NCBI RefSeq assembly: GCF_023242315.1
Contig: NZ_JALLIY010000003.1
Span: 329,605-393,604 of the forward strand
From: Pseudomonas sp. MWU13-2105
Lineage (GTDB): Bacteria > Pseudomonadota > Gammaproteobacteria > Pseudomonadales > Pseudomonadaceae
DNA: 64,000 nt
Reading direction: 5' to 3'
In this document: positions 40,029-48,222 of the stretch, in pieces
Numbering within the stretch: the first letter of the stretch is position 1
Layout: every line of letters starts with the position of its first letter
Program-made: the position numbers and the translations under genes
Notes under the pieces: model-generated
Databases searched by the model: none
The model's input: the letters and a program-made list of their open reading frames with translations, nothing else
What the model was told of the DNA's origin: nothing

Positions 40029-40279
40029 GGGGGCTTCCGCAGTGATCAGGGGCTTGTTTCAGCCACCCACCCGATATTCGTACGGGCTCTCAATGGAGGC
40101 TTGTACAGTGGACGGCTGATTTGACTGGGCAGCATAACATCCCGCTTGAGGATCGCTGCAAAAGCCTGGCAATGGCCAATGCGCTTGCGGGGGGACAGCC
40201 AAGCCGGGCACTTGGCTGCGCTGGATGCCCTGATCAAGTCAATCGCCCGGCTGGGAGGTTCCGGGCGCCGCGAGCAGCC

Positions 40280-41335
40280 TCATCGACTGCGTTCGAGCCG
40301 GTTGCGCACCGAGGCCAGGTAATCCGCACGGTACTGGCGCAGGATGTAGTCCTGGAAGTTCTCCTGTTCCAGCTCTCGCCAGGCCAGTTCCTTGGCTTCG
40401 ACCGAGCGTTCGGTGGCAGCCACCGACATGTGCGCGTCAAATGTAAAGTTGGCCTCGGTCATGGGTTCATAGCCATATCGCAACATGAACTCCTTGGCCA
40501 GGGTCTCGATCATTTCGACTTCGTGGTGTTTCAACTGCCCCTTGAATTTATCAATGTTGCTGGTGATCGGCGAAAAACAGTTGGATGACCACAGCGCCGA
40601 CATTTTTGAGATCTGCCGAGCTTCCTTTGACTCGGAGATATCCAGCATTTTATCGAGAAACTCAATGTCGAAGAAATTGCATATCTGCCGGAGCGTGGTT
40701 TCCTCATCAAGAAGAAAGTCCTCATAGCGTATGGTCAATACCCGCTCGGGGTATCGCTCGATCAAGGATTGCGCCGCGCGATGCGCAGCCACCCATGTCC
40801 GGGCGTTGATCAAGGTATCGAAGTCATGAATGATTGCGCGATTCATCGAGGCGACCTGCGCCCGTGGGTCCCGGACCACATTGAGCAGTCGCATGTCTGG
40901 GAAAAGCTGCATGAGTTCATGGGCGTAGTGCACATCGTCGAGCGACTTGTCCATCACCACCTGTGCTTGTTGCTGTTCAGCGGTGCACAACAGCAACTCC
41001 CAGGTAATTCGATGTACGCTGCGCGGCTCATGGCGAACCCGCTCGAAAATGTCGATCGGATCGAAAGCGCTACCGGGCCATTTGACGATGCTTGCGGCCT
41101 GCAGACCGACAATATCGACCACCATGCGAAAGTAGGCGTTGTCATCGGCAATATCACCGTACAGCGGGACAATCGGCATAAAGTCGGCGATGTGCAACGG
41201 ATAAGGTGAATAGAACCGCGGATTGAGATTGAGGCGTAGCCGCAGTGCGTGACTGCCGCAGCGTCGCAACGGAATCATCAATACCGGCCGCGGACGCGCA
41301 TTGCCAGTGGACACAGCTTTGTCGGTGACGGTCAC
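40280..41335 (-). CDS. PAPS-dependent sulfotransferase family protein
   Basis: A 351-residue sulfotransferase from a GTG at 41335 with AAGGAG at ideal spacing; a TTG 18 codons earlier is less likely. The 5'-phosphosulfate loop is the atypical MIPLRRCGSHALRLRLN near the N-terminus, and the 3'-phosphate site is NVVRDPRAQVASMN. It transfers sulfate from PAPS to an unknown acceptor. No signal peptide is seen, so it is cytosolic. It lies 66 bp downstream of a PAPS-synthesising enzyme on the same strand, forming a dedicated sulfation pair. Confidence 0.83.
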   Translation of the reverse strand: MTVTDKAVSTGNARPRPVLMIPLRRCGSHALRLRLNLNPRFYSPYPLHIADFMPIVPLYGDIADDNAYFRMVVDIVGLQAASIVKWPGSAFDPIDIFERVRHEPRSVHRITWELLLCTAEQQQAQVVMDKSLDDVHYAHELMQLFPDMRLLNVVRDPRAQVASMNRAIIHDFDTLINARTWVAAHRAAQSLIERYPERVLTIRYEDFLLDEETTLRQICNFFDIEFLDKMLDISESKEARQISKMSALWSSNCFSPITSNIDKFKGQLKHHEVEMIETLAKEFMLRYGYEPMTEANFTFDAHMSVAATERSVEAKELAWRELEQENFQDYILRQYRADYLASVRNRLERSR

Positions 41336-41401
41336 ATCGTTCTCCTTGGGAACACAGCGGGCTCGACCTGCGTGGATGGAAGTATTCAAGGCGGTTGCGG
41401 T

Positions 41402-43078
41402 TCAGGGTTCATGAAGGAGAGAGGAGGGCAGATAGTCCAGTTCGACCAGGGTGGCAATGATCAACTCTACTGCCTGGGCCGCGCTCATGCAGGCCGTGTC
41501 AATTCGTAGATCGGGATAAAGCGGTGCTTCGTAGGGGGCATCGATACCGGTCATCCCCGGTAGCTTCCCGGCCCGCGCCTTGGCATACAGACCCTTTCGG
41601 TCACGCCGTTCGCAAACTTCCAGATCCGCCGCTATGTATATTTCGAAAAAGGCCGTCTTGTGGGTTGCGGCCAGCTCCCGACAGACCTGGCGCGTGCTCG
41701 CATAGGGGGAGATACACGCGCATATTGCAACGCCGCCGGCTCGGGCAATCTCGATCGCCACAAAACCAATACGCTCGACATTGGCCTCACGGTCCTCTCT
41801 CGAGAATCCGAGGCCCTTGGAGAGGCTATGACGGACCACATCGCCATCCAGCAAACTCACGGTGCGTCTGCCGTCTTCGCGCAGTCGCACGGCAACGCCA
41901 TTGGCAATCGTCGACTTGCCGGCGCCAGACAGCCCGGTAAAAAAGAGCACAAAGCCTTGCTGTTGTTTCGGACGATATGAGCGCCGCAGTTCGGCGACGA
42001 TATCCGGCGTACTGAACCAGTCGGGGATTTCCGCGCCGCTGGCCAGCTTTTCCCGAACGGCGGTTCCCGACAAGCTCAGGACAGTGGCGCCGGCGGGTGC
42101 CTCTGAGGCTGGCGCATAACGTCGCTCCTCCTTGAGATACAACATTTCCTCGAAGGCCAGGATCTGCAGGCCGATTTCTTGCGCATGGGCCAATGCCATT
42201 TCCTGGGCGGCATAGGGGGGATAAAACGCGTTGCCGTGCTTGTCGTTGCCAGGGCCGGCGTGATCACGCCCAACGATAAAGTGCGTCGCGCCAAAGTTCT
42301 TGCGAATCAGCGCATGCCAAACGGCTTCGCGGGGACCGCCCATGCGCATGGCCAGCGGCAGTAACGACAGCAAGACCGCATCGGCGGGATAAGACTTCAA
42401 GGCATGTTTGTAACACCTGACGCGGGTGTAGTAATCGATATCGTCCGGCTTGGTCAGTCCCACCACCGGCTGTAGCAGCAAGGCCGCATCGGCCTGTTTC
42501 ATGGCGCGAAGGGTCAGTTCGACATGGGCACAATGCATTGGATTACGGGTTTGAAAGGCGACGACTGCCTTCCAGCCGCGACGAGCTATCTCGCGCTTGA
42601 CTTGAAGAGGTGACAAACGTAAATCAGCAAAATCATAGTGCGTTACCGAGTCAACTTTTTTTATGATTCCGCCGATGTTGAACGCATGTTGACGATATAA
42701 GGCCGCCACACCAGGGTGCGCCTTGTCCTGGGTACCAAACACCTGCTGCGCCTCAATCCGATGGTCCGGTTGGTAGATTGAATCAACTATCAGCACAGCT
42801 AATGTGAGACCTTCCGGATCCCGCAGGGCCAACTCGCTCCCAAGCACTAGCTGATCAGCCAAGGCTTGCGGAATATCCAGGGTGATGGGCATCGGCCAGA
42901 GGGCGCCGGAACTCAATCTCATGTTGTGAACAACACTGAGATAATCCTCCAGGCCGAGAAAACCTGCCAACGGCGAAAAGGCCTCGTTAACGATCAACTC
43001 CAGGTCGCAGAGTTGTTTCGCGGAGAGCACCCAGAAAGGCAGAGAGGATACTTTATGCTTTTCTTCGTAGTCTTCCAT
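41402..43078 (-). CDS. Bifunctional ATP sulfurylase-APS kinase (PAPS synthase)
   Basis: A 558-residue fusion from the ATG at 43078, with a strong AGGGAGG site. The N-terminal two thirds are Sat-type ATP sulfurylase with QTRNPMHCAH (residues 176-185) and GRDHAGPG (270-277). The C-terminal third is APS kinase with P-loop GLSGAGKST (382-390), DGDVVRHSL and NVERIG. It makes APS and then PAPS from sulfate. It differs from the CysDN(C) assimilation enzymes usual in pseudomonads, and its neighbour is a sulfotransferase, so it probably supplies PAPS for modification rather than for cysteine synthesis. Confidence 0.92.
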   Translation of the reverse strand: MEDYEEKHKVSSLPFWVLSAKQLCDLELIVNEAFSPLAGFLGLEDYLSVVHNMRLSSGALWPMPITLDIPQALADQLVLGSELALRDPEGLTLAVLIVDSIYQPDHRIEAQQVFGTQDKAHPGVAALYRQHAFNIGGIIKKVDSVTHYDFADLRLSPLQVKREIARRGWKAVVAFQTRNPMHCAHVELTLRAMKQADAALLLQPVVGLTKPDDIDYYTRVRCYKHALKSYPADAVLLSLLPLAMRMGGPREAVWHALIRKNFGATHFIVGRDHAGPGNDKHGNAFYPPYAAQEMALAHAQEIGLQILAFEEMLYLKEERRYAPASEAPAGATVLSLSGTAVREKLASGAEIPDWFSTPDIVAELRRSYRPKQQQGFVLFFTGLSGAGKSTIANGVAVRLREDGRRTVSLLDGDVVRHSLSKGLGFSREDREANVERIGFVAIEIARAGGVAICACISPYASTRQVCRELAATHKTAFFEIYIAADLEVCERRDRKGLYAKARAGKLPGMTGIDAPYEAPLYPDLRIDTACMSAAQAVELIIATLVELDYLPSSLLHEP

Positions 43079-43651
43079 GGCACACCTCCCTTTGTACGTC
43101 CGAACTGATCCGATTCGGCGCACATCGTAAATCAAGATATCCAAAGATTCATTTGGGAGTATTTAAGAGCCTGACGCTTGCTTTCGAGCCGTAGCAACAC
43201 CTGTCGCGGCACAAATGCATCAGTGTCAGCTGGTTTCAAATCAGGTTTTTTTCGGAGGGGGGAATTCGATTATTTCAGCATCCGTGCTCATGCGCTGACT
43301 CCTCAATATATAGATGGCACTACGCAAGCCAGAGTTAAGTTTGATCTCGGCGAGATGTCAATGTGATAGCATAGAACAAAACGGACTTGCGATTTTCGAA
43401 TAAGGTTATAACGAATCGATCCTTGAGGCTAGACACTCCATCATGGTTGACCTGACCTCATGTGAAGATGGCCAAGTCGGCAGGCATAGGTGTTGGCAAC
43501 CGTCCTTCATCCATGGATCTGCCGGGCTTCCTTGGCCGAGGCCTACCGTTCGTCGGCCAGGCCGGTATGGCTTTGTGCCCAACCTATGCTGCAGGCAACG
43601 CGAATGCGCTCAAATATAATTATAAGCAGGATGATGGTCGGAGCGATGGGC
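43079..43651. other. 573-bp stretch without a convincing gene
   Basis: This region lies between the divergent sulfurylase-kinase and lipoprotein genes, so promoters for both should be here. Two short open frames on the plus strand (43178-43366 and 43462-43752) lack ribosome-binding sites and family features and were not called. No repeat or IS end is evident. Confidence 0.5.
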
Positions 43652-44572
43652 ATGGACTTGTTGAAATGTGCGTGGCAAGTAAAGTTATCGCGAGCTGTAG
43701 CCCTCGCCGGTATTGTTTTTCTACAAGGATGCTCTTCCCAGGCGCCCTTTAACGCTATGTCAATATCTGAGGCGGTACCTCGCGATCATACCGGCACGCT
43801 GAGTACCGAGAGCCTGCTCAAGCAACCGTTTGCACCCCGTTACGCAGTCGATGGGCATTACTCCACTGTCGGTTACGTTGCGCAGTTGGCTGGCTATTCG
43901 AATGACAAGGTTTATAAACTATCCTGCTACTCCCAAACACCCGACCAGGAGGCACTTCACTATTCAGCCCCTTATGTAGCCATATGGGGAGTGTTTGATC
44001 CGCCTTTTCGCCATCAGGTGGTCAATGGTCTTCACTCCTTGCATGGTGGAGATGCCCGTGCCATTGAGGCTCGGAGAAACAAGTTGAAGTCTTTGATTGC
44101 TAAATCCATACATGATCAGCGTCCAGAATGGGAGCTGGGATTCCTTATACACGCCCTTGGCGATAGTTATGCTCACGTGCACAGTCGTGCAGACGGAGCG
44201 CATGCTTATGGAGAGTTTGCAGGGCACGCCATTGCCAATCTGCCGTGGGGCGAGCGCCCAGACTCAATTTTTGTCGATCATCATTATATAAATTACATTG
44301 AGTATGTGAACGCTTTATATGATGCCTTCGTCTCCGCTGACCTGACAGCGAGGGGCGACGCTGTATCGCTCAAGCGTTTCACTGATGAAATTGCACGGGA
44401 GGCTGCCAAGGGCGATGACGCCAAGAAAAAGGTCAGTTTTTTTATGAAGACTCCGGCTTTTGACGACACACAGGGTGACAGCGTACAGAAGTGCGACTCC
44501 TTGAATGCAAAATTGAATGACAAGGATATCAGGGTGTTTCTTGCCGGCTTGTCCCGCGCCCTGGACAACTAG
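43652..44572 (+). CDS. Lipoprotein of unknown function with HALGDSYAH motif
   Basis: A 306-residue protein. The start at 43652 (MDLLKCAWQVKLSR) has GGAG at proper spacing; the frame is open further upstream without support. It has a lipoprotein signal with lipobox IVFLQGC, then SSQAP. The middle contains HDQRPEWELGFLIHALGDSYAHVH and a later H-x-Y-x-N-Y-I-E-Y, a histidine/aspartate arrangement reminiscent of zinc-dependent phospholipase C-like proteins. That likeness is weak, and no function is claimed. It is alone on the plus strand. Confidence 0.75.
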   Translation: MDLLKCAWQVKLSRAVALAGIVFLQGCSSQAPFNAMSISEAVPRDHTGTLSTESLLKQPFAPRYAVDGHYSTVGYVAQLAGYSNDKVYKLSCYSQTPDQEALHYSAPYVAIWGVFDPPFRHQVVNGLHSLHGGDARAIEARRNKLKSLIAKSIHDQRPEWELGFLIHALGDSYAHVHSRADGAHAYGEFAGHAIANLPWGERPDSIFVDHHYINYIEYVNALYDAFVSADLTARGDAVSLKRFTDEIAREAAKGDDAKKKVSFFMKTPAFDDTQGDSVQKCDSLNAKLNDKDIRVFLAGLSRALDN

Positions 44573-44600
44573 ACCGGCACACCACATGGACCCGGAGGAG

Positions 44601-44619
44601 GGGGCAGGCCTGCTGCCCC
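44601..44619. terminator. Hairpin between convergent genes
   Basis: The 7-bp inverted repeat GGGGCAG / CTGCCCC has a 5-base loop and lies 29 bases after the lipoprotein stop. It has no T run, so it could end transcription weakly or protect an mRNA end. Confidence 0.4.
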
Positions 44620-44689
44620 CGATTCAGCCGTTCCCGCAAACCACCCCGCAGGGATAATCGACAGTTTTCATGTATTCGAAGCGCATAGG

Positions 44690-46213
44690 CTACGTAAACA
44701 GCTCCTGCTGCGACAGGAACGGATTCAGGAACATCCCGTGGGGATCGAGCCGGCGGCGCAAGTCATTGAACTTTTGAAAGTTCTGATCTGGGTAGAGTGA
44801 TTTCACTTTCACGTGTGGGACGATGTATTGCCAGTTTTTCGCCCAATGCGGGCGTCCATGCCGGGTTCCGATCCAGTCCGCCATCACCGTGTTGATCATG
44901 GCAAGGTGGGGAGCCATCGCCGCGGCCCGTTTGCCGGCATCCGGCTCGGATTTGGGATAGGCACTGAGGATCTCCATCCAGCAGACCCGATCTTCCGTGG
45001 CCGTCGAAAAAGCCGGGGAGAGCAGGGATTGGCTGGTTTTCGTAAAGCGCGCATGGAGACAGGTTGTCAGCGGAAAATCGCCTTGAAACTTGTAGGCGTA
45101 GTTGAGTGCCGCGTACCAGGCCCGGACGATATTGCCAACGTCCCATGTTCCCGCTCCCGTCTGGGGAATGGGAATGGCAACTTCAAGGTCGAGGATCGGA
45201 AAGGCCTGGTCTGCATAAAACATCACGCGTGGGGCAGGGGCCACGAAGCCGCCTTTGGCCTGGATAGCCTGCGCCCTGTCGTGGATCGTATTCCAGGCCA
45301 GCGAGAGGATCGGCGTCCAGAACAGTGGGTGGGTCGCTGTCCACTCCATGACTTGGGTCGCCATCTTGTCGACCCAGCCATCCGGCCGTAGGGGAACGTC
45401 GCGCGGCTCATCCTGGGTCCGATTGAATTTCTTGAGCCAGATTTGCCCGTTGTTGTAACCGCTGCCCGGGAACCAGAACAGTTCGACGTATTCGTTCTCG
45501 GTCAGCAGCTTGTGCAGATTCTCGGTCCGGATCTCTCCATCAGTCGCATTCGGGTTGGGGCCCATCACGCTTTCGGTAGCGGTGACGATTTCCTCGTCAT
45601 GGAGATTGTAGAGCGGCTCGACCCTCAGCGTCAGCTTGGTGATGATTCCCAGCGTGCCGAGATTGACGCGGACGGCAGGCATTTCGGCAGGCGTGGTTTC
45701 CTCGGAAAAGACGTGCAACTGGCCATCGGCGCCGACCAGTTCGACCGCGTAGACAAGGTCGGATACAGTCTGCTGATTCCAGCCAGTGCCATGGCAGCCC
45801 GCCGCAACGAAGCCGGTGGCGTTAATCGAGGCCAGGGCTCCCGTTGACGACAAATACATCTGTGGCAGTGACGGATCCGGAGCCGTCAAGGCATCGCGAA
45901 CTTCGGACCAGAGCGCCGAGGGCAGAAAACTGACAAGATCGAGCCCTTTGTGCTGCCACCGCCAGGCCTTTCGCGGACCGTCGACATAGCGTGACATTTC
46001 GACAAGGGTCTCGCCATTGTTGACGATCAGAGGGCTGAAGGAATGACCTGTACCTATTGTGCGCAGGGTGGTGCCGGCGGAACGTTTTACTAAAGCCTGT
46101 ACCTCGGACAAACTGGTGGGACGGGTGATTTCATCCGGGACACTGGTCAGGTTGCCCGCCCAGTTGGTCCAACGGTTTTCATTGCCGTCGTCATTATCGT
46201 TCTGATCGTTCAC
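44690..46213 (-). CDS. FAD-dependent aldonolactone oxidase-like oxidoreductase
   Basis: A 507-residue VAO-type flavoprotein with N-terminal FAD-binding domain: RPTSLSEVQALVKRSAGTTLRTIGTGHSFSPL, where His57 of GHSF is the likely covalent FAD attachment site, and SSTGALASINATGFVAAGCHGTG. The C-terminal part ends RRRLDPHGMFLNPF, the D-arabinono/L-gulono-lactone oxidase pattern. It oxidises an aldonolactone or alditol-like substrate with O2, with no signal peptide. The upstream gene on the same strand encodes a small unknown protein with a hairpin in between. Confidence 0.85.
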   Translation of the reverse strand: MNDQNDNDDGNENRWTNWAGNLTSVPDEITRPTSLSEVQALVKRSAGTTLRTIGTGHSFSPLIVNNGETLVEMSRYVDGPRKAWRWQHKGLDLVSFLPSALWSEVRDALTAPDPSLPQMYLSSTGALASINATGFVAAGCHGTGWNQQTVSDLVYAVELVGADGQLHVFSEETTPAEMPAVRVNLGTLGIITKLTLRVEPLYNLHDEEIVTATESVMGPNPNATDGEIRTENLHKLLTENEYVELFWFPGSGYNNGQIWLKKFNRTQDEPRDVPLRPDGWVDKMATQVMEWTATHPLFWTPILSLAWNTIHDRAQAIQAKGGFVAPAPRVMFYADQAFPILDLEVAIPIPQTGAGTWDVGNIVRAWYAALNYAYKFQGDFPLTTCLHARFTKTSQSLLSPAFSTATEDRVCWMEILSAYPKSEPDAGKRAAAMAPHLAMINTVMADWIGTRHGRPHWAKNWQYIVPHVKVKSLYPDQNFQKFNDLRRRLDPHGMFLNPFLSQQELFT

Positions 46214-46264
46214 GATACATCTGCTCCTTGATGTGCTGCGTTATTTTCCCCCAGGTGCGGTACC

Positions 46265-46294
46265 CACGGGAGTCGCATAGTCGCGGCTCCCGTG
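46265..46294 (-). terminator. Intergenic hairpin between the small protein gene and the oxidoreductase gene
   Basis: The arms CACGGGAG (46265-46272) and CTCCCGTG (46287-46294) pair perfectly over 8 bp. The hairpin starts ten bases after the small-protein stop and has no T run. It may be an mRNA-stabilising or partial-termination structure giving more of the small protein than of the oxidase. Confidence 0.45.
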
Positions 46295-46303
46295 ACCAGG
46301 GCG

Positions 46304-46633
46304 TCACTCCACGGAGATCAAGCCAAGGGTATTGCTCAGCGTGGTGCCGGTAATGGTGTAGTGGGCAACCACCGGGCTGCCTTTTTTGTAGATGAAAGAC
46401 TGCCTTGCTTCATTGTCGGTGCCCCATACGACAAAGACATAAAGTGAGACAATACTTCCATCCGGAACGCCGAGCTTATCCGGGTCAACATCCTTGGTCT
46501 GACCAAGGAGAATGTCGCCGCTATTACCGGAAAGATGTTTTTCGCCATTGTCATCGAGATAAGAAACTTCGCCCCTTGCAACAAAGCCGCCGCCATTATG
46601 CAGTGTAAATTTACCGATCTCTTTCATAGCCAT
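46304..46633 (-). CDS. Small beta-rich protein of unknown function
   Basis: A 109-residue protein with AAGGAG upstream of the ATG at 46633. The sequence (IGKFTLHNGGGFVARGEVSYLDDNG, GSIVSLYVFVVWGTDNEAR, VAHYTITGTTLSNTLGLISVE) alternates hydrophobic residues as in a beta-sandwich. It has no signal peptide, no cysteines, and few lysine/arginine clusters. No family is recognised. It is first in a two-gene unit with the lactone-oxidase-like protein, which hints at a shared role. Confidence 0.75.
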   Translation of the reverse strand: MAMKEIGKFTLHNGGGFVARGEVSYLDDNGEKHLSGNSGDILLGQTKDVDPDKLGVPDGSIVSLYVFVVWGTDNEARQSFIYKKGSPVVAHYTITGTTLSNTLGLISVE

Positions 46634-46834
46634 GAGTAGTTGCTCCTTTTAAGTAAGAAAGCACTCGCCATCCGAGGCTTATCAGCACGAACAGTGATTG
46701 AATAAAAGCCCTGCAATGTTTATGCAAGCCCGTTTTGTATAGTCAAGGTCGTATGACTGCGCAAGTCCTTTCAGCAGACTTTCCCGAGTAAATACGTAGC
46801 TGTAGTACGTTGTCTCAAAAAAATCAGCTATATC

Positions 46835-47326
46835 TTATGGGTATAAGATACTGCCCGATGAGGTCTCGGATGTGATCTTGCAGTTGGTCTCATTGGATCG
46901 TTTGAAGGGACGCTGCAGGTGCGGCTTCACGTCATTTGCAGCCCATATACGCTGAACGCTGGCCGGTGAAATACCGACGGCTCGCGCCATGCTTCGGCAA
47001 CTCCAACGAGCCTGGCCAGGCAGTGGCTGAACCCCGTTCTCAAGCACTTGGATTATCGCCTCAGGTGACAAGGAGGGCTTGCGTCCGCGCCCGGGCTTGT
47101 CGATTAAACCGTCTAGCCGCCGATCTTGAAAACGCTGGCACCAAAGCCTGACCGCGCCAGGGGAAAACCCAACCAGGCGGGATATTTCCATCCGCGAACA
47201 GCCTTGAGCAGCCAACAGGATCACCCGGGCACGACGGCCATCACGCTGGCAGATAGTTGCAGACCTTACGCGGCGGCTGAGTTCGCTGTGTTCCGCAGGG
47301 CTTAGGACAATGTCTTGGGCTCTCAT
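46835..47326 (-). pseudogene. IS630-type transposase, 5' fragment only
   Basis: Residues 1-140 match the N-terminal helix-turn-helix half of IS630-family transposases (SRMEISRLVGFSPGAVRLWCQRFQDRRLDGLIDKPGRGRKP and MARAVGISPASVQRIWAANDVKPHLQRPFKRSN). At about residue 144, where the DDE domain should begin, the sequence turns into unrelated codons and stops after some 20 residues. The catalytic domain is missing, so the gene is a truncated relic. It lies at the left edge of the AT-rich transposition region. Confidence 0.82.
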
Positions 47327-47454
47327 CTATTTGCCTCCATGGCGCGATGATCGACAGAGCATAGCCAGTTTTCAGGAAATTTATTTTAGAGACAGGGCGC
47401 CAGGCGGTTACCGCCGGAATGGGCTTTGACTGCGGTGGTGTGCCAATCGCGATT

Positions 47455-47606
47455 TGAGTGGAAAGCCCTAAAACCCAGCAATTCCTAACCCAAACCTTTC
47501 TCTTACGGAAATTAGTGGAATCCTTCGCGGTTTTTCCACTCAAGAAACAAAATAAATCGTGATTTTCCGCTCATTCATTTAAACCCAATTCGTGAATTTC
47601 CACTCA
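47455..47606. repeat. Cluster of five TTTCCACTCA-type decamers (candidate transposase-binding sites)
   Basis: Two copies are inverted (TGAGTGGAAA at 47455-47464; TTAGTGGAAT at 47512-47521). Three are direct (TTTCCACTCA at 47533-47542, TTTCCGCTCA at 47564-47573, TTTCCACTCA at 47597-47606), spaced 31 and 33 bp, about three helix turns. The last two share a longer context: CGTGA before and ATT then AACC after. Spaced, oriented short repeats are how TnsB-type transposases mark element ends. Confidence 0.6.
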
Positions 47607-48142
47607 TTGATTCGAACCATTTTCAGCGTCTCGCAGAAATCTGGCTAACGCCTGCCCCCATCCTCTCCTGTGTCTCCGCATGCGCCAGTCAGAGCAACTT
47701 GGCTGCCAAGATCCCTGTCAATACTTATATATTATTCACAGCGTTCTCCGAAAGAACTAAGGAGAAAATGGCAATATATCCATAATTATTTGGCAGTTGG
47801 ATCGGTCTAGCATTTAAAAAATTTTTTCATCTAAATTTTAGATGGATTTTGGCGTTAAGTAATATTATTAAATTCAAATGACTAACTGGAAGTCCTAATC
47901 GGCTGTCAATATAACCATAAAGCTATGGGCGGTTTTCAGTAATAAAAAATATTCGAAAATTCTGGAGTGCCTGTTACTTAAGGCTTTCAGCGATTTAGTG
48001 CGGTAACGTAAATTCAGAAAAGTTTTTATTTTACATATATTGACACAGCCAAGGGGCGCTCTTGACCTTCAAAATGGATTTGGGTTTACTGCTCGGCATC
48101 CAATAGCTGGACAGTTACAACCCGCTCTTTAAAAAATCAAAA

Positions 48143-48204
48143 GTGGTCGATCTAAGGTCTGGCAAGTATTTCGTTAGCAATGTGAGATCTTTAGATCTGA
48201 CCAC
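48143..48204. promoter_or_regulatory. Inverted repeat before the transposase gene
   Basis: The arm GTGGTCGATCTAAGGTCT (48143-48160) is inversely matched by AGATCTTTAGATCTGACCAC (48185-48204), with two single-base differences in length, around a 24-base spacer. It ends 18 bases before the transposase ATG. It could be an operator for self-control or a 5' mRNA hairpin. Confidence 0.55.
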
Positions 48205-48222
48205 GTATTAGAGGAATGGCAA

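Larger units (their letters stand above)
47327..48222. other. 896-bp AT-rich non-coding DNA upstream of the transposition genes
   Basis: No gene is supported here. The region holds the TTTCCACTCA repeat cluster (47455-47606), three TGTCAATA motifs (47716-47723, 47904-47911, inverse 48038-48045) and an inverted repeat next to the first gene (48143-48204). In Tn7-like elements such a stretch upstream of the transposase usually contains one transposon end and the operon promoter. Confidence 0.6.

Noticed and set aside
43178..43752. Two short plus-strand frames before the lipoprotein gene
   Set aside because: No ribosome-binding site, no recognisable protein features, and partial overlap with the better-supported lipoprotein start.
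47327..48222. CRISPR array or guide RNA near the transposase
   Set aside because: The decamer repeats are too short and of mixed orientation, with no uniform spacers and no cas genes. They fit transposase-binding sites better.
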